Assembly: GCA_030686995.1 (NCBI GenBank)
Contig: CM060709.1
Coordinates: 272,231,913 to 272,295,912, forward strand
Direction of reading: 5' to 3'
DNA length: 64,000 nt
Source: Artemisia argyi
Taxonomy: Eukaryota > Streptophyta > Magnoliopsida > Asterales > Asteraceae
This document shows positions 1-11,344 of this stretch, in pieces. The position numbers and the translations under genes are program-made. A model generated the notes under the pieces. It did no database searches. It saw nothing but the letters and a program-made list of their open reading frames with translations, and had not been told where the DNA came from. Position 1 is the first letter of the stretch; every line of letters starts with the position of its first letter.

Positions 1-1893
1 TTCGTTCAAGGATTTCACCCACTCGATTTTAGAGGAATGCTCACGAGTGTGTGGATGCAATGTAAAGATAGCATTATACTCGCAGTTTGGGAACATGAAG
101 AACTTGAAATTACCCTTTAGTCTGTAGACGACAAAGCCAAAGCTTAACTGATCTCTTGGTGTTAATAAATTTACCTCGTTGAACCACAAGCAACTAAACA
201 AGTTATTCAGTGCTGTATGTTCACGTATGATTATAGCCCCTTCCGGTACATCTGGTTTATAATAAGAAATTCATTAAAAATCAGAATAACGCATGCTAAA
301 ACTCCTTTACAAGCAACATTTTAACCATGTAATCCAAATAAACGAAAAAGGTTTCCACTGTGAGAAAGTTAAAATACAACTCAACAACACTGACATTTGC
401 CCACAATTTTGTCTATTTTGACTGATTATTTAGAGGCACAATCCCAAATTAAACATGTTTGGTGAAGGGGGGAGTATGAACTATTTTACGTTGTTAAAAC
501 TAGAAATAAACTATTTCTGTTACATTTTTTTTTGGGAAAAAGAAACTAATTTTTTTGGATCAACCAAGAATGTTATTTGAATAAAGGAGCACTGAGATCC
601 GTTTGTATTACCAGATTCTCACTCCTCAAAAAGCAAAATCGCCTTTTTACCAGTTGGTAATCACTGAAAAAAAATCGCATTTCATTCGTCTTACCCCATG
701 AAAATTGCAACATTTCCTTTTCTCATGTTAACTTGATAGAGTAAGCTACTCATTTGCCCGTTTAAGCATTAAAAGACTTGTGAAACTGATCAGGTCCTTA
801 TAAATTTCCCTATCGTGTTGTTGTTGGAGGGTAGTTTAGGCAAGTGCCAAGTGGCCAACTATCAGAACAATTTCTAACCTATGTTCATGATCAAACATTG
901 CAAGTTTCATGAAATAAGGGTGTAAGATAACAAGGTTAAAAAATAGCAGCGTTTTATATCTTACCGCTTTTGGTTTGCTTCAAAGGGCTCCAAGGTTCCA
1001 ATCCCTCATAACGATATATTTTCATCTGATGATCAATAAGAGGCCGAGCATATCGCTTCCTTCGCTTGTTAGAATCAGCCTCCTCATAAATATTCTTATG
1101 ATGCTTGTGCTGAGCTATAGCAAATGTATGCTTCCCACGCCATAAGTATCTGCACAAAAAAACCAAAGTGTTAGCTCAACTGTACATCCTACAATAATGA
1201 ACTTCAATGTCTGCTACGGAGTACATAACAACATACATTAGCGAGCTGATAAACGTATCATCGAAAGAAATGAAAAAGATATGGTCACTACTGTTGTCAA
1301 CGATCTTCATTAAAACACCAGTATTGTTATGCTCCTTCAATTCTGTGAAAATAAAGACTGATCCCAGCTTCAGAGATGACAATATTGACTCATTTGCTTA
1401 TAAATGAGTTATTTTTTGTTGTATTTTTATCTCAAACAGGTCAAATTAGTCAAACTAAACAATTTAGATAAACTCGGAATAGGTCAAATAGAAATATTGC
1501 CTCCCATAGGTTATGTTTGGTAGGAAGCATTTTGAAGCAACTAACAACTAGCTGCTAGCGTTTTGCACAAAATGCTTGTTTGAAAACAAGCTACTAGCGT
1601 TCCTACTTTTTCTAAACACTTCAAATCAAAATGCTACTTCTAGTAGCATTCAGTGTTGTAAAAATCGGTCATGGCGGCCGATATGGCGGCGCCATGGCGG
1701 ATTTCGGTGGTCCACCGCCATGATATTTCCCATATCGGTCTAACTTGGCGTTTTTGGTCAAAATCGGAGCTTGGCGGTCAAAATCGGTAAAAAATCGGCC
1801 TTGGCGGCGGTCGGTCAACGCCGGTCAACTTCAGATCTGGGGTTTTTTTTTTTCAGATTCACGCCGGTCAACGCCGTTTAACTTCAGATCTAG

Positions 1894-1933
<40 letters not shown>

Positions 1934-4900
1934 CATTTTTCATATTCACTTCAGATCTAGCCTAGATCTAGGGGTTTTTTTTTTTTTTTCATATTCCTTT
2001 ATAATTTATGGTCTCCGCCATGGCGCCGCCAAGACCGATATGGCGGATTTCGGGGGTTGACCGCCACGGTACCGCCGAGCGATATTTACAACCTTGGTAG
2101 CATTTACGAACAACTAGCGTTTCCACTTACAAATTATGACTATACAGCTATGTTACCAAACGCTTTATCAAAACAAACATCTACTGCTTCCGCTACTGCT
2201 TACTGCTACCGCTCTTTGCAACCGCTAACTTCACCAAACATGCCCATAGTCTATTTTTAAGCATATAACATACTAAATCATGTATTCAAAAAGTTACTGT
2301 AATTGTAATTATGTTGATCTCTAATTTATAATAAACACAGGAATGTTTCATAAAGATATGGATGAAGAAGTGTTTGTGGATCAACCCAACCAGACCTGTA
2401 CTAAAAATGACCCATTTTAACCCGAACCTATTTTGATCTGTTACCCAACCCGCCCATCTTCTGACTCTAACCCCAACGAAATTTTATAAAATTGTTAGCT
2501 GAATGGCTTAAGAGGCATCAACAAATTAGGCAACCTAAGTGGACCAAAATCAATAGTATCAATAGTCTGTAATGCTGACTGAGTATAGAAGTCGAACTTC
2601 AAATTTGATAAAATAGTGTAGAAAAAAATTGCACCCATTAGTAGTGTATAGAAGTTAAAATTCCATTTGTTTATGGTTACAAATTTGTCCACTTGCTTTA
2701 AATTAATGCAGATATCAGTATAGCATAAACAAGGCGGTCAATTTTTGCAATGTTATATCAAAATTTGTGGTTTCAAAGGCTAGAATTTAATGGTTAAAGA
2801 TAATGCAGAAGTGAAGGTGGCAATTTCAACCGACTTAATATGACATATGAATTCAGCGAAAGGTGACGATTTCAACCCATTTACTTTTAAATGGGTCAAT
2901 TTGTGTGCATTATCTCAAATGGGTCATATTAACAAAATTAGGTAAAAGAAGAATGGATCAAATGGGTTGAAAGTATTCCAAAGCCTATTTTAGTTGTCAA
3001 GGCCCTAAAGTTTCTATTCATTTAGTATCGGAAACAGTTTCTTATCTACTTTAATTTCCTGAAGATTATTGTTATTTCGTTAATTTAAAGTTTGGGTTTG
3101 AACAGCTATTTAAGAGGTGTTATAGACGTGTTTAAGGGCATTCAGATCTTCACGAGTTCTAACATTTTCCTTCATTGTTTTTCTGCGCCAATATAACCTT
3201 TAAATTGCTTCTTTTAAAGATGCAGACAGTTATTGCATTAACAACATTTTTGTAATTATATTTAACACATAGCTTCTCAACATACGTAGGTCAACCAAGC
3301 GATATCACTCGGTTTTTCTTTTTGTATACAATTGCGGTAGAGTATAGAACAATCACATATATCATGTATTAACAGTAGATAAAAAGCTTTGAAAGTTCCA
3401 TTTCTTTTCTCCTATCAATTAGTTGACATGCTTCTCTAGATCATATCTTACATATCCAAGAGGAGTCTGATGGCACGGTGAAAACTTTCAAGTCCAGTAT
3501 AGCATAATTAATATGGTCAACTTTTGTTGTTTCAAATGCTACTGCTTAGTTGTAAAAGAGAATAACAAATAAGACATGTAGAATACACATAATAGAAGAC
3601 TATACCTTTCCAACATTAGCAATGGATCAACAAGTAGCTCCATCTTTCCATCAATCCAGATGCTGTAGAGGGCTTGAGGAAAGAGCCTATGAGTCAGAAT
3701 CTTAGGAACCTTCCCGTTCCTTCTGGGCTCATCATACGGTGGATGCTTAAGCAGAATAAGGCGCCACATACCTACCCACTGTCCTCCATCATCATCTTCT
3801 CTAACAGTAACATTTTGCTTGATAAAGTTTAGAGATACCTCATCCACAGCCATAAGAAAACAAAATAGCTTCTTGGATCGTGGGCTTACATTTGATGGCT
3901 GATGAGGTGTATCATATCCATCAAATATTCCTGATGCAACCACAAATTTACATTTCTTTACGTACTCGATGTCTTTGGCAGACATTTCTGCACCACCATT
4001 TCGCATAAAGCCACAATGTACCTGACAAGGAAAAGAGAAAATTCACCCTCTGAACTGAATATGGTAGGCTACCATACATACACACAAACATAATAGTAGT
4101 AAAAAGGCATTTCACACAACACCTATACTACATATAAGAAGACTTTTTTTTGGGTAACTATGGTTTCCGACCTTTTGGCAGACTAATCCACGGGGTTTGA
4201 GCCCAAATATATAAGAAGACTTGTCACAAAAAGCAGGTAGCGCCACCTAGGTAGACCTACACTGGAATCTTGAAATAGATTTAATGAAATTTGAATTCAG
4301 AGGCATCTTCCTAAAGCACGAATTATCATGCAAGACATCTAGAAACACTTTGTTTTCAGGTATATATTTGTGTCTGCAAGTTTGATTACAGTGCACTACA
4401 TCTTGTTAGGTCATCTAGTCATCTTTCTCCCATTCTAGATCCCTCATCCCTTTCTAGTAAACTTTCTTCACAAACATGACTATCTTTGTACATAGCTCCA
4501 CAATAAGTACTAAGTGCAGGTAACAGGAAATCGTCTATATAGGTGTATATACTACAATAGCTATGAAGCTCCTATACTTGAGTCAGACCACCATATCCAT
4601 ACCAGCAACACTCGGTTTAGAATTCCTATAGATCTCATACGAACGGTATAAACAAAATGATTAAAAAAAATTGTTTATTCAAAGACTGAAAAGCGTCATT
4701 CAAACATCCTACATATAAGAAGCATCCATCATTTTGAAGTGTCTTCCATAATCAAAATAAATTGTCACTGAACTAGCTTAACTCCATATAGGGTGTCTTT
4801 GTTGATGTTTTTGTTGGGAGAGTGGTGAGACTCAAAGCTCAGAGAACAGGGGAAGCTTGTGTAAATGACCTATAAACTTCATGTGACTCATAATTAATGT

Positions 4901-7514
4901 AGAAAACTCGGTAGTTTCTTTTTAGGTCAAGATACATTGCAATGTCTTAATGTCCATAACTCCATTTGTCCTCAGGATATGGAACATGAACATGGAAGTG
5001 TAAACTCAACAACTAATTTTGATCTAAATATAATATGAAATTCTGCAATAATAGATTGGGTCATTTGGGACTAATGCAAAGTAGCAATTCCAATGAACAT
5101 GCAATTGAAAAATAGTAACAAGTAACAAATAAATATTTTCGCTCATAATTAAGGGATGGAAATTGACAGTCAATAACTAAGGTTGATCCCAAAATGATTA
5201 TGAAATTCCGAAATAACAGAGTGGGACTAACGTAAAGACCATTAATGCGATTTCCACCATGGTGCAACTACATCAAAAACGAAAACAGTAACAAGTAACA
5301 AACAAACATTTTCGCTCATAAGTAAGGGGATGACCTTTCATTAAGAACTATTATAGACTGGCAACAAAAATAGACGTGTCATTTACCTTCATGGTTGATT
5401 TTAGCTTAAAACTATCCTCTCTCTGTTTCCAGCTTTGATGTCCTCCAAATAGTGGAGAGGAATCTGATTCATTTGTGGTTGGAACATCCTCCTCAAAGTA
5501 GGATAAACTTTGAACATACTTCGAAGGAGACCTTTTCTCTGGAATAACTACTTTTTCTGGATCACTTGCCAGGGGAATAGAGCAACCTAAAACACATTAA
5601 AGAGCTATATCAACCTCTCTATAATGATTAAAAGATTTCAAAAAAGGAGATATTCAGCAGCCTTACGATGTGGTGGTGTTACTAGCCCCATTGTGTGCAT
5701 CATTTGAAAGACTGTGCTGTCTTTATTACAGATGGCTGCACAATAATAAAAAAATCTATAATACATCAGTCATATAAAACTACGGCCAAATGGTACTGGT
5801 ACCAAATGTAAAAACCAGATACAATCTAAAGATTTTTTTACATTCAAAGATGACTTCCAATCAACCATTCCCCGTGGCAATATACGTTATTCTCATAAAC
5901 ATTGATTATCATTGAATAAAATCGTAGTATTATTTTTTTTTTTTCAATATTTAATGAATCAAAATCTCTTAATTCCTTGTTCGTATATGTTCCACCCGAT
6001 ATGAAATCCAAAAATCAAACATGAGCTAGATACTAATTTACACTTTTTTCCTAAAACGGAAAACAAATAGATGATTGTATGCCTGGAAGAAACTTAAACC
6101 AAAGAAACTACTTAAGGGTGCTAGGGAAAAAAATATTAGTTGGTTAAAGTGTGTATTACATGTTAGATGCGGAAAATGAGGTTTGGCAGAAGTAAAGTAG
6201 GTATTAATAGTCTACAATAACAAAATTCATATTATATCTATCCCCAATAGATTGGTTACAATAAGGGTAAACTATCAGAATAATGAATTTAATAATCTTC
6301 CTGTTGCTTTAACTAAATCATTCGGATGTTTAAACCTAAATTTAAATCAGTTATTGACTAATCTCACATAAAGGCAGCTTTATTTTTGGATCTAGTATGT
6401 AAGATGAGTAGTTCATATCGCTAAAAAGTAACTTCAATCAACAATAGGTTTCGTTACAAGAATCTATATTACCACAAAGAAAAAAAGACCCCCTACACAT
6501 AACATTGTTGCAACCTTTCTTTATACTATTAAGTGACTGCATCCTTATTGCAGTCATTAAACTTTAATAGTGATATATACGCAATGATGGAGAATCAAAC
6601 TTACCAATTAAGCATTTATATATGCAGTATAAGCAATGCTGAACTTAAAGTATATTAAGATATGAAAGGAGAAAAAAAATGCATACAATACCTGAGACAA
6701 AAACAAGAGAAGATTGACAGGTCCATATATGAAATAACAGTACAACTAGAATGAGCAGCATCCATAGAATACCACCCACTAAAAGCAAACGAACAAAACC
6801 CCTTTTCCAAATTATCTTAATCGGGTAGTCCAACGACGATTTATCAGCATCAAAGAAACCATCATCTCCATCTGCATCCACCAAAAGTTCAAAACAACAT
6901 CACTTTTCATACTAATGCTCTTTCAACGTATTTACACTCTATAACAAGCTATGCACAAAATGATTAAAATCACAGTCTTAATCCTCTGGTTCCTTAGTAT
7001 TGCCATACACCTAACACAATATATTTGTGGCACAATATATTTACACCTAACACAATATATTTACACTCAAATATTTATAAACTAAATTGACCTACTCAAA
7101 GAGCCAAATGAGTACCTAAAATCTTCTAGAGTTATATTGAATAAAAGGGTGTTTGGGATAGATTTAAGCAGACAAGCGCCAAACTGCTTCTACTTCCGGA
7201 TTGAAGTAAAATAACATTTTACCCTCATATCTAACCTAAAACCCTTTTTAAAATGGGTTCGTTTTTTATATCATAAGTAAATCGAAACAGTCGAGTGGTT
7301 AGTAAAAACAAGCAACCTCCCTGTAATGAGAAAACTAACACGATATGAATTAAGGGGTGTTTGTTTTGGATTATTTAAACTCATCTTATTAGTGTTTGGA
7401 TCAGCTTATTAATCATGATAGCATTGTAATGATAGTAAAGATACCTTGAATATCCAAGTTGGAGTGATTAGGGCGACGGCTGGCACGTAAGGATACAGAC
7501 CGGTCTTTATCCAT
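1..7514 (-). CDS. DUF616 (TOD1/MUCI70-type) membrane-anchored glycosyltransferase-like protein, 3' end outside window
   Basis: Seven exons read on the minus strand, all with GT-AG borders and matching phases: 7445-7514, 6692-6871, 5667-5735, 5387-5586, 3606-4021, 965-1149 and 1-251. They give 457 residues with no stop before the window edge. The ATG at 7514 opens MDKDRSVSLRASRR. One hydrophobic segment (about residues 51-72, LLLVGGILWMLLILVVLLF) after basic residues fits a type II anchor. The family core follows: CGFMRNGG, a VVASGIFDGYDTPHQP block, RRNGKVPKILTHRLFP, SIWIDGKMELLVDP, then DVPEGAIIREH and SCLWFNEVNLLTPRDQLSF. In Arabidopsis this family includes MUCI70 (seed mucilage/pectin, Golgi) and TOD1, reported as an alkaline ceramidase. 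The enzymatic role here is therefore open; a Golgi glycan role is inferred. The largest intron shown (1150-3605) holds nested MITEs. The last visible codons read EWVKSLNE, so little is probably missing. No lesion was seen. Confidence 0.9.
1510..2242. mobile_element. Outer MITE-like element in an intron of the DUF616 gene
   Basis: The ends share an inverted ATGTTTGGT motif (left 1512-1520; right, inverted, near 2233-2241) and are flanked on both sides by CCCATAG (1503-1509 and 2243-2249). It has no coding capacity and repeated GCTAGCG/AGTAGCATT words inside. A second, complete hAT MITE is nested in it. The exact terminus is uncertain because the outermost two or three bases do not pair. Confidence 0.5.
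1651..2096. mobile_element. Nested hAT-type MITE with 8-bp target duplication
   Basis: A 446-bp element flanked by a perfect 8-bp duplication GTAGCATT (1643-1650 and 2097-2104). The inverted ends read CAGTGTTGTAAAAATCG on the left and CAAGGTTGTAAATATCG on the right arm, with ATGGCGG-rich subterminal inverted repeats and T-rich tracts (about 1895-1933 and 1975-1989). The 8-bp duplication and CA(G/A) ends fit the hAT superfamily. It cannot code for a transposase. Confidence 0.85.
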
Positions 7515-8209
7515 GCTTCTTTTCACTTCACTCGAGATCGATAATAAAAACAATAATGAATGAATGGATTTCAAGTAATGACTGTATCTAAAATGTTACT
7601 CAACATTTCTTGGATCAACGATGTATGTATGGTGTCGGAGATCTGCTATTGAGTGTGTTTGTTGGTTTAGTGAAACAAGTGATATATATATGTGATAATG
7701 GTTTATACTAGTAGTAGAAGTAGATAATACTGGTGATTGATTATAAAATTTTACAAACAGAATATGGTGACAGAGATGAGGGGTGTTTGGTAGAAAAAAG
7801 AGAAAACGAAAGAGTGGTTGTTTGTAATAAATGTAAGACTATGTTTATCGGTAAAACTGATAAATACATAATATTATATTAATTTTATACAAAAGTTGGA
7901 AAATAATAGCATCGATCCGGTCACTTGGTGACCTTCAAATTCTTTACCCAATCTGCTACATGTCACAATACGGTTGGCTGCTCGCTTTGATGTGTGAAGC
8001 TGTGTTTATGTTGTTGGAGAGATAAGGGAGGAGCGTACTTTGGAGACGATTGGGTGCCCAACTAAGGGCAACCAAGTTCAATTTTTTTTTTTCCTAAAAC
8101 ATTTTTAACACAAACTAAAATTTCATTCATAATTAAAACGTTACATATTGATTCAAATAAAATAAAAACATTACAACACTTATTAAAACATTACAACACT
8201 CATTAAAAA
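7515..8209. other. Upstream region of the DUF616 gene
   Basis: No coding signal is visible. On the minus strand a TATATATAT stretch at 7682-7690 lies about 170 bases upstream of the ATG at 7514 and could serve as a TATA element; this is weak because the region is AT-rich. Around 7350-7400 and 7770-7790 there are GGGTGTTTG(G/T) motifs typical of hAT-like MITE ends, but no paired end or target duplication could be set. Confidence 0.35.
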
Positions 8210-9337
8210 CTAATAATCTAGGTTGTGTTGTTCCTTAATCGAGTCTTTGATTTATTGCATTTTTTGTCGTTGTAATGCGGGCAAAGATGGGTCGATTGGT
8301 GTGAGATAGAAGATGAGGTTTTTTTTATGTTTCTTTTGTCACTTAAATTCAAGTATTTGTTCTTCCATTACCAATCTTTTGTCTTCTTGCTCCGCTTTCT
8401 TTTGCTGCAGCTCCAACTCCTTATCCCTTTTTTTTTCTTCAAGTTGTAGTATCCGTCTGCAAGCTCCTGCTTCTTACCCAATGCCATTGACTTAATGGTT
8501 TTCCATTTGTCGGCTACCCCATCCAAATTTCCAGACTTGGAATTCTCCGACGATTTCTTCTTAGTAGCCTTATTTTTCTTAGCTGCATTACGACCAACTG
8601 GTCGCTCATTTCGAGGCTCTTCATTATCAGGCACATCCGAGCCTGTTTCAGAAGTCCTTGGTTTTTTTCGAGCCTCATTTTGGTTTAAAAAAACCGGTAT
8701 CTCATTTTTCTTCCAAATCTAATGGTCCCTCAAAATCTCCCAACAATGATCCAAATGAAAGGCATGCTTCATCATTATTTCATATTCTTCACACGCTCTT
8801 TGGTAAATAGTGAGATCATTCTCACCACTTCCAAAATTCGTATAACAATTGTCGTAAATGGCACAAAATGCACCAACTCTAGGACGAATCCTATTTTTCC
8901 ACTTGCTAGTAATTGAGTTGTACGATCTCCCTTCACCAACCTCATTTTCAAAGTATGTAATCACTTTCTTCCAAAATCCCTTAGAATTTTGGTTGGTTCC
9001 AACTATGCTATCCTGCGAAAAATCACACCAAGCCATACAACGATTCAAGGGAGCCATACATAGATTGTTGGCTTCGACGGGAGTGGCTTTGTTGTGGTTG
9101 TTGGTTGTTTTGATACGGTAGAATGAACAGACGATTAATATTACGATGCATAGCAAATGGATTGAATGTTTGTTGTTGTGGAGGTTGTTGAGATTGATAA
9201 TCAAGAGTAGCGGGTCGGAAATTCACGTTTGGTGAGACACCAGTTAATCGGAAAGTCGAATCAGGTGATAATTGCGGGTTGTTTTGTGGTAAACGGGATT
9301 TTCAGCCTTTTGCTTGTTGTGGTGTTTTCTTAGACAT
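8210..9337 (-). pseudogene. Harbinger-type ORF1 (NAM-associated/Myb-like trihelix protein), decayed
   Basis: Read on the minus strand from ATG 9335-9337 to a TAG at 8210-8212. The N-terminus MSKKTPQQAKG runs into TGA after 11 codons. A Gln-rich segment follows, then, after a frame change near 9020, the recognisable core GFWKKVITYFENEVGEG ... SITSKWKNRIRPRVGAF ... ACEEYEIMMKH. An in-frame TAG occurs after WEILRDH (about 8720). The nuclear-type Lys-rich segment PVGRNAAKKNKATKKKSSEN and a charged coiled tail ending KDSIKEQHNLDY complete the family pattern. Such plant proteins (often labelled NAM-associated C-terminal domain) resemble the Myb-like ORF1 of PIF/Harbinger transposons. No matching transposase ORF lies beside it. 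Possible element ends near 8068 (GGGTGCCC) and 9670-9690 could not be confirmed by a TTA duplication. Confidence 0.75.
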
Positions 9338-9719
9338 TTTGAATAGAAATAATTGTGAGATTGTGTGAATTGAAGTGTGTTTATGTTGTGTATTTATAAG
9401 GTAATTTAAAGGATTTTTTTTCCAAACGGCTAGTTTTCAAACGGTATTATTTATTTATTTATTTATTTTTTTAGCTCAAATGGCTATATAGATTTAAGAT
9501 AGTAAACGTTTGGATCAAAAAGCAAACAAAATGGGATTTTCCATTCGGTCAAGATCACGACCTCTTGTCATTGTTTTCCTCCCTCAACTCGGTCGCGACC
9601 GAGTGTGCACAAAAAGGCCGACCGAGATAGACCTACACGACCGACTTGGTTGTTAACATTACTGTGGGCAGCCTAAGGCACACCTTTTTTTGGTCGTAAT
9701 TTTTTTGCTTGACGCAAAA
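9338..9719. other. Non-coding flank with no recognised gene
   Basis: AT-rich sequence with an (ATTT)n run near 9448-9468 and a GC-richer patch at 9545-9690 with GACCGAG/CGACC words. No coding frame was recognised. Confidence 0.4.
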
Positions 9720-10510
9720 TCAGATCTGAAATGGACATGAAAATTAATAGGTTCGTGTTAAGTGTTAATAGATTTCGGGTCAGTTTTTTATCGACCCTTC
9801 TAAACCGTTTATTAAACAGGTCAGGTTAGGTTTAGGAATAAGTTAAGCGGGTCGACCCGTCAACTCGTTTAAGACTTTTTTCTTAAATTAAAAATTATTT
9901 AAATTTTATTATACGGGTTAAATGGGTTAAACGGGTCAACCCGCAAACCCGTTTACCATGTTTAACTCGTATAATGTGCCAACTTTTGTATATAAAATGG
10001 GTTAAATAGGTCAACCCGAAACCTGTTTAACCTATTCACAACCCAAGTATGTATGCGGGTTAAATAGGTCAGGTTCGAGTTATGTGTAAACATGTTAGGG
10101 TTGACATAGCTGGCCTGATAATTTAAAGGATAATTAGTAAAATAGCCCGGTTGCCCTGGGTCTAGGCATATTTAGCCATTTTTTGAAAAATTCTCGTTTT
10201 AGCCGGGTTGCCCTGGGCAACTTTCGTATAGCCAACTACAGAGTGCCACGTCAGGGCAACTTTTTTGTATTTTGGGCAACTTGAGGACACTTGTCATCTT
10301 TCGGTTGGCTATACGAAAGTTGCCGAGGGCAACCTGGGCTAAAACGGGAATTTTTTAAAAACGGGCTAAATATGCCTAGACCGCAGGTCAACGGGCCATT
10401 TTGGTAATTTTCCCTAATTTAAATGGGTCAGGTTTGAGTTGGGGTTTGCTGACCCGCCAATCTGTCAATTCAAAGCCGCCAACCGGAACCCGACCCGAAT
10501 TGCCACCTCT
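9720..10510. repeat. AACCCG-rich dispersed repeat interrupted by a MITE
   Basis: Dense GGGTTAAACGGGTCAACCCG-like words on both strands from about 9720 to 10118, resuming after the MITE with TGGGTCAGGTTTGAGTTGG to about 10510. The same word family recurs at 44400-44550 and 45037-45260, and weakly at 2380-2460 and 37260-37340. It is non-coding and its class is not assigned. Confidence 0.6.
10128..10414. mobile_element. MULE-type MITE with 9-bp target duplication
   Basis: A 287-bp element flanked by a perfect 9-bp duplication TAATTTAAA (10119-10127 and 10415-10423). Its arms are inverted repeats of about 100 bp that include AGCCCGGTTGCCCTGGG-like, GGCATATTTAGCC-like and CTTTCGTATAGCCAAC-like words on the left and their complements on the right. 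A 9-bp duplication and long terminal inverted repeats fit Mutator-like elements. It is non-coding and should fold into a near-complete hairpin. Confidence 0.9.
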
Positions 10511-10689
10511 ACTATTTATCTCTCCTCACTCCATCTCACTTTTCACTCTCAATAGCCACAACATCTTACCTTTCAACTCATTCCTTTTATTTATTAAAAA
10601 CTAAAACTTTTATTTATTGGACCTTTGGAGGGATATTGATGACGTATAGTACGAATAGCAGGCCTACTAGGCATGGACTATCTCATACG

Positions 10690-10790
10690 AACTGGACTCC
10701 GGTCCTACAAGCAAATCGGGCTCCGGCCCTACAACAAAACGGGCTCCGGCCCAACGAGCAAACTGGGCTCCGGCCCAACAAGCCAATAAA
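10690..10790 (+). repeat. Short GGGCTCCGGCCC tandem repeat in the Tat LTR
   Basis: About four imperfect copies, roughly 24 bp each, built around GGGCTCCGGCCC followed by (T/A)ACAA-(C/G)-rich spacer. The core is a near-palindrome. It lies in the upstream half of the LTR, before its TATA box. Confidence 0.7.
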
Positions 10791-11015
10791 GCCAGACATG
10801 GCCAAAGCCCATCCCAGAAGCATGGCACAATCCAGACAAACTAGGATACATGCGAGCGACACTCCTGAAGTACACTCGCGGACCGGACCAGGGTCCAGAA
10901 GTCCACCTACGTCCGCAAACATCGATTAAGTTATGGATCCTTATCCGACAAGGGTCCCACTCCGGCCACTACAGTAATATGCAAAATATTAAGAAACCAT
11001 AATATTTCTACCACC

Positions 11016-11024
11016 TATAAAAGG
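11016..11024 (+). promoter_or_regulatory. TATA box of the Tat-like LTR
   Basis: TATAAAAGG lies about 270 bases before the LTR end at 11289, the expected place for the U3 promoter of a plant LTR. Inferred from position and sequence only. Confidence 0.55.
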
Positions 11025-11291
11025 AAACTCCAATTCACACTTTCGAGGTATAACTTTCTCACTCATCCCAACACACGGATATTTCACTCACAACATGAGT
11101 ATTTATTCTCACGCCGGAGCTTAATCGTGGGGTCCATCCCCACGATAAGGCTAACGGTGTGCTTCTACTTATGCAGGAACTCATTCCTCTACTTGAATTA
11201 GTGCATAAATCACACAACGGACAATTCATCGAGATCATCCCAACCCAGACTAAGCCAGTCTTAACCCAGTCACACTTTTTGCACTAACAAG

Positions 11292-11308
11292 TTGGCGCCA
11301 TTCGTGAG
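11292..11308 (+). other. Primer binding site of the Tat-like element
   Basis: TTGGCGCCATTCGTGAG starts two bases after the LTR end ACTAACA (11289). TGGCGCC matches the 3' end of plant tRNAs such as tRNA-Asp; the match beyond seven bases is poor, so the exact primer is uncertain. Confidence 0.65.
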
Positions 11309-11344
11309 ACCCAGTGCATAACTGTGTTCTTGAAAATACTCGCC

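Noticed and set aside
8068..9690. Terminal inverted repeats for the Harbinger ORF1 locus (GGGTGCCC at 8068 and its rough complement near 9670-9690)
   Set aside because: Only partial matches and no TTA flanks; the element borders stay open.
10636..10929. 97-codon frame with repeated (L/A)RPN units
   Set aside because: It is the translation of the GGGCTCCGGCCC tandem repeat in an LTR.
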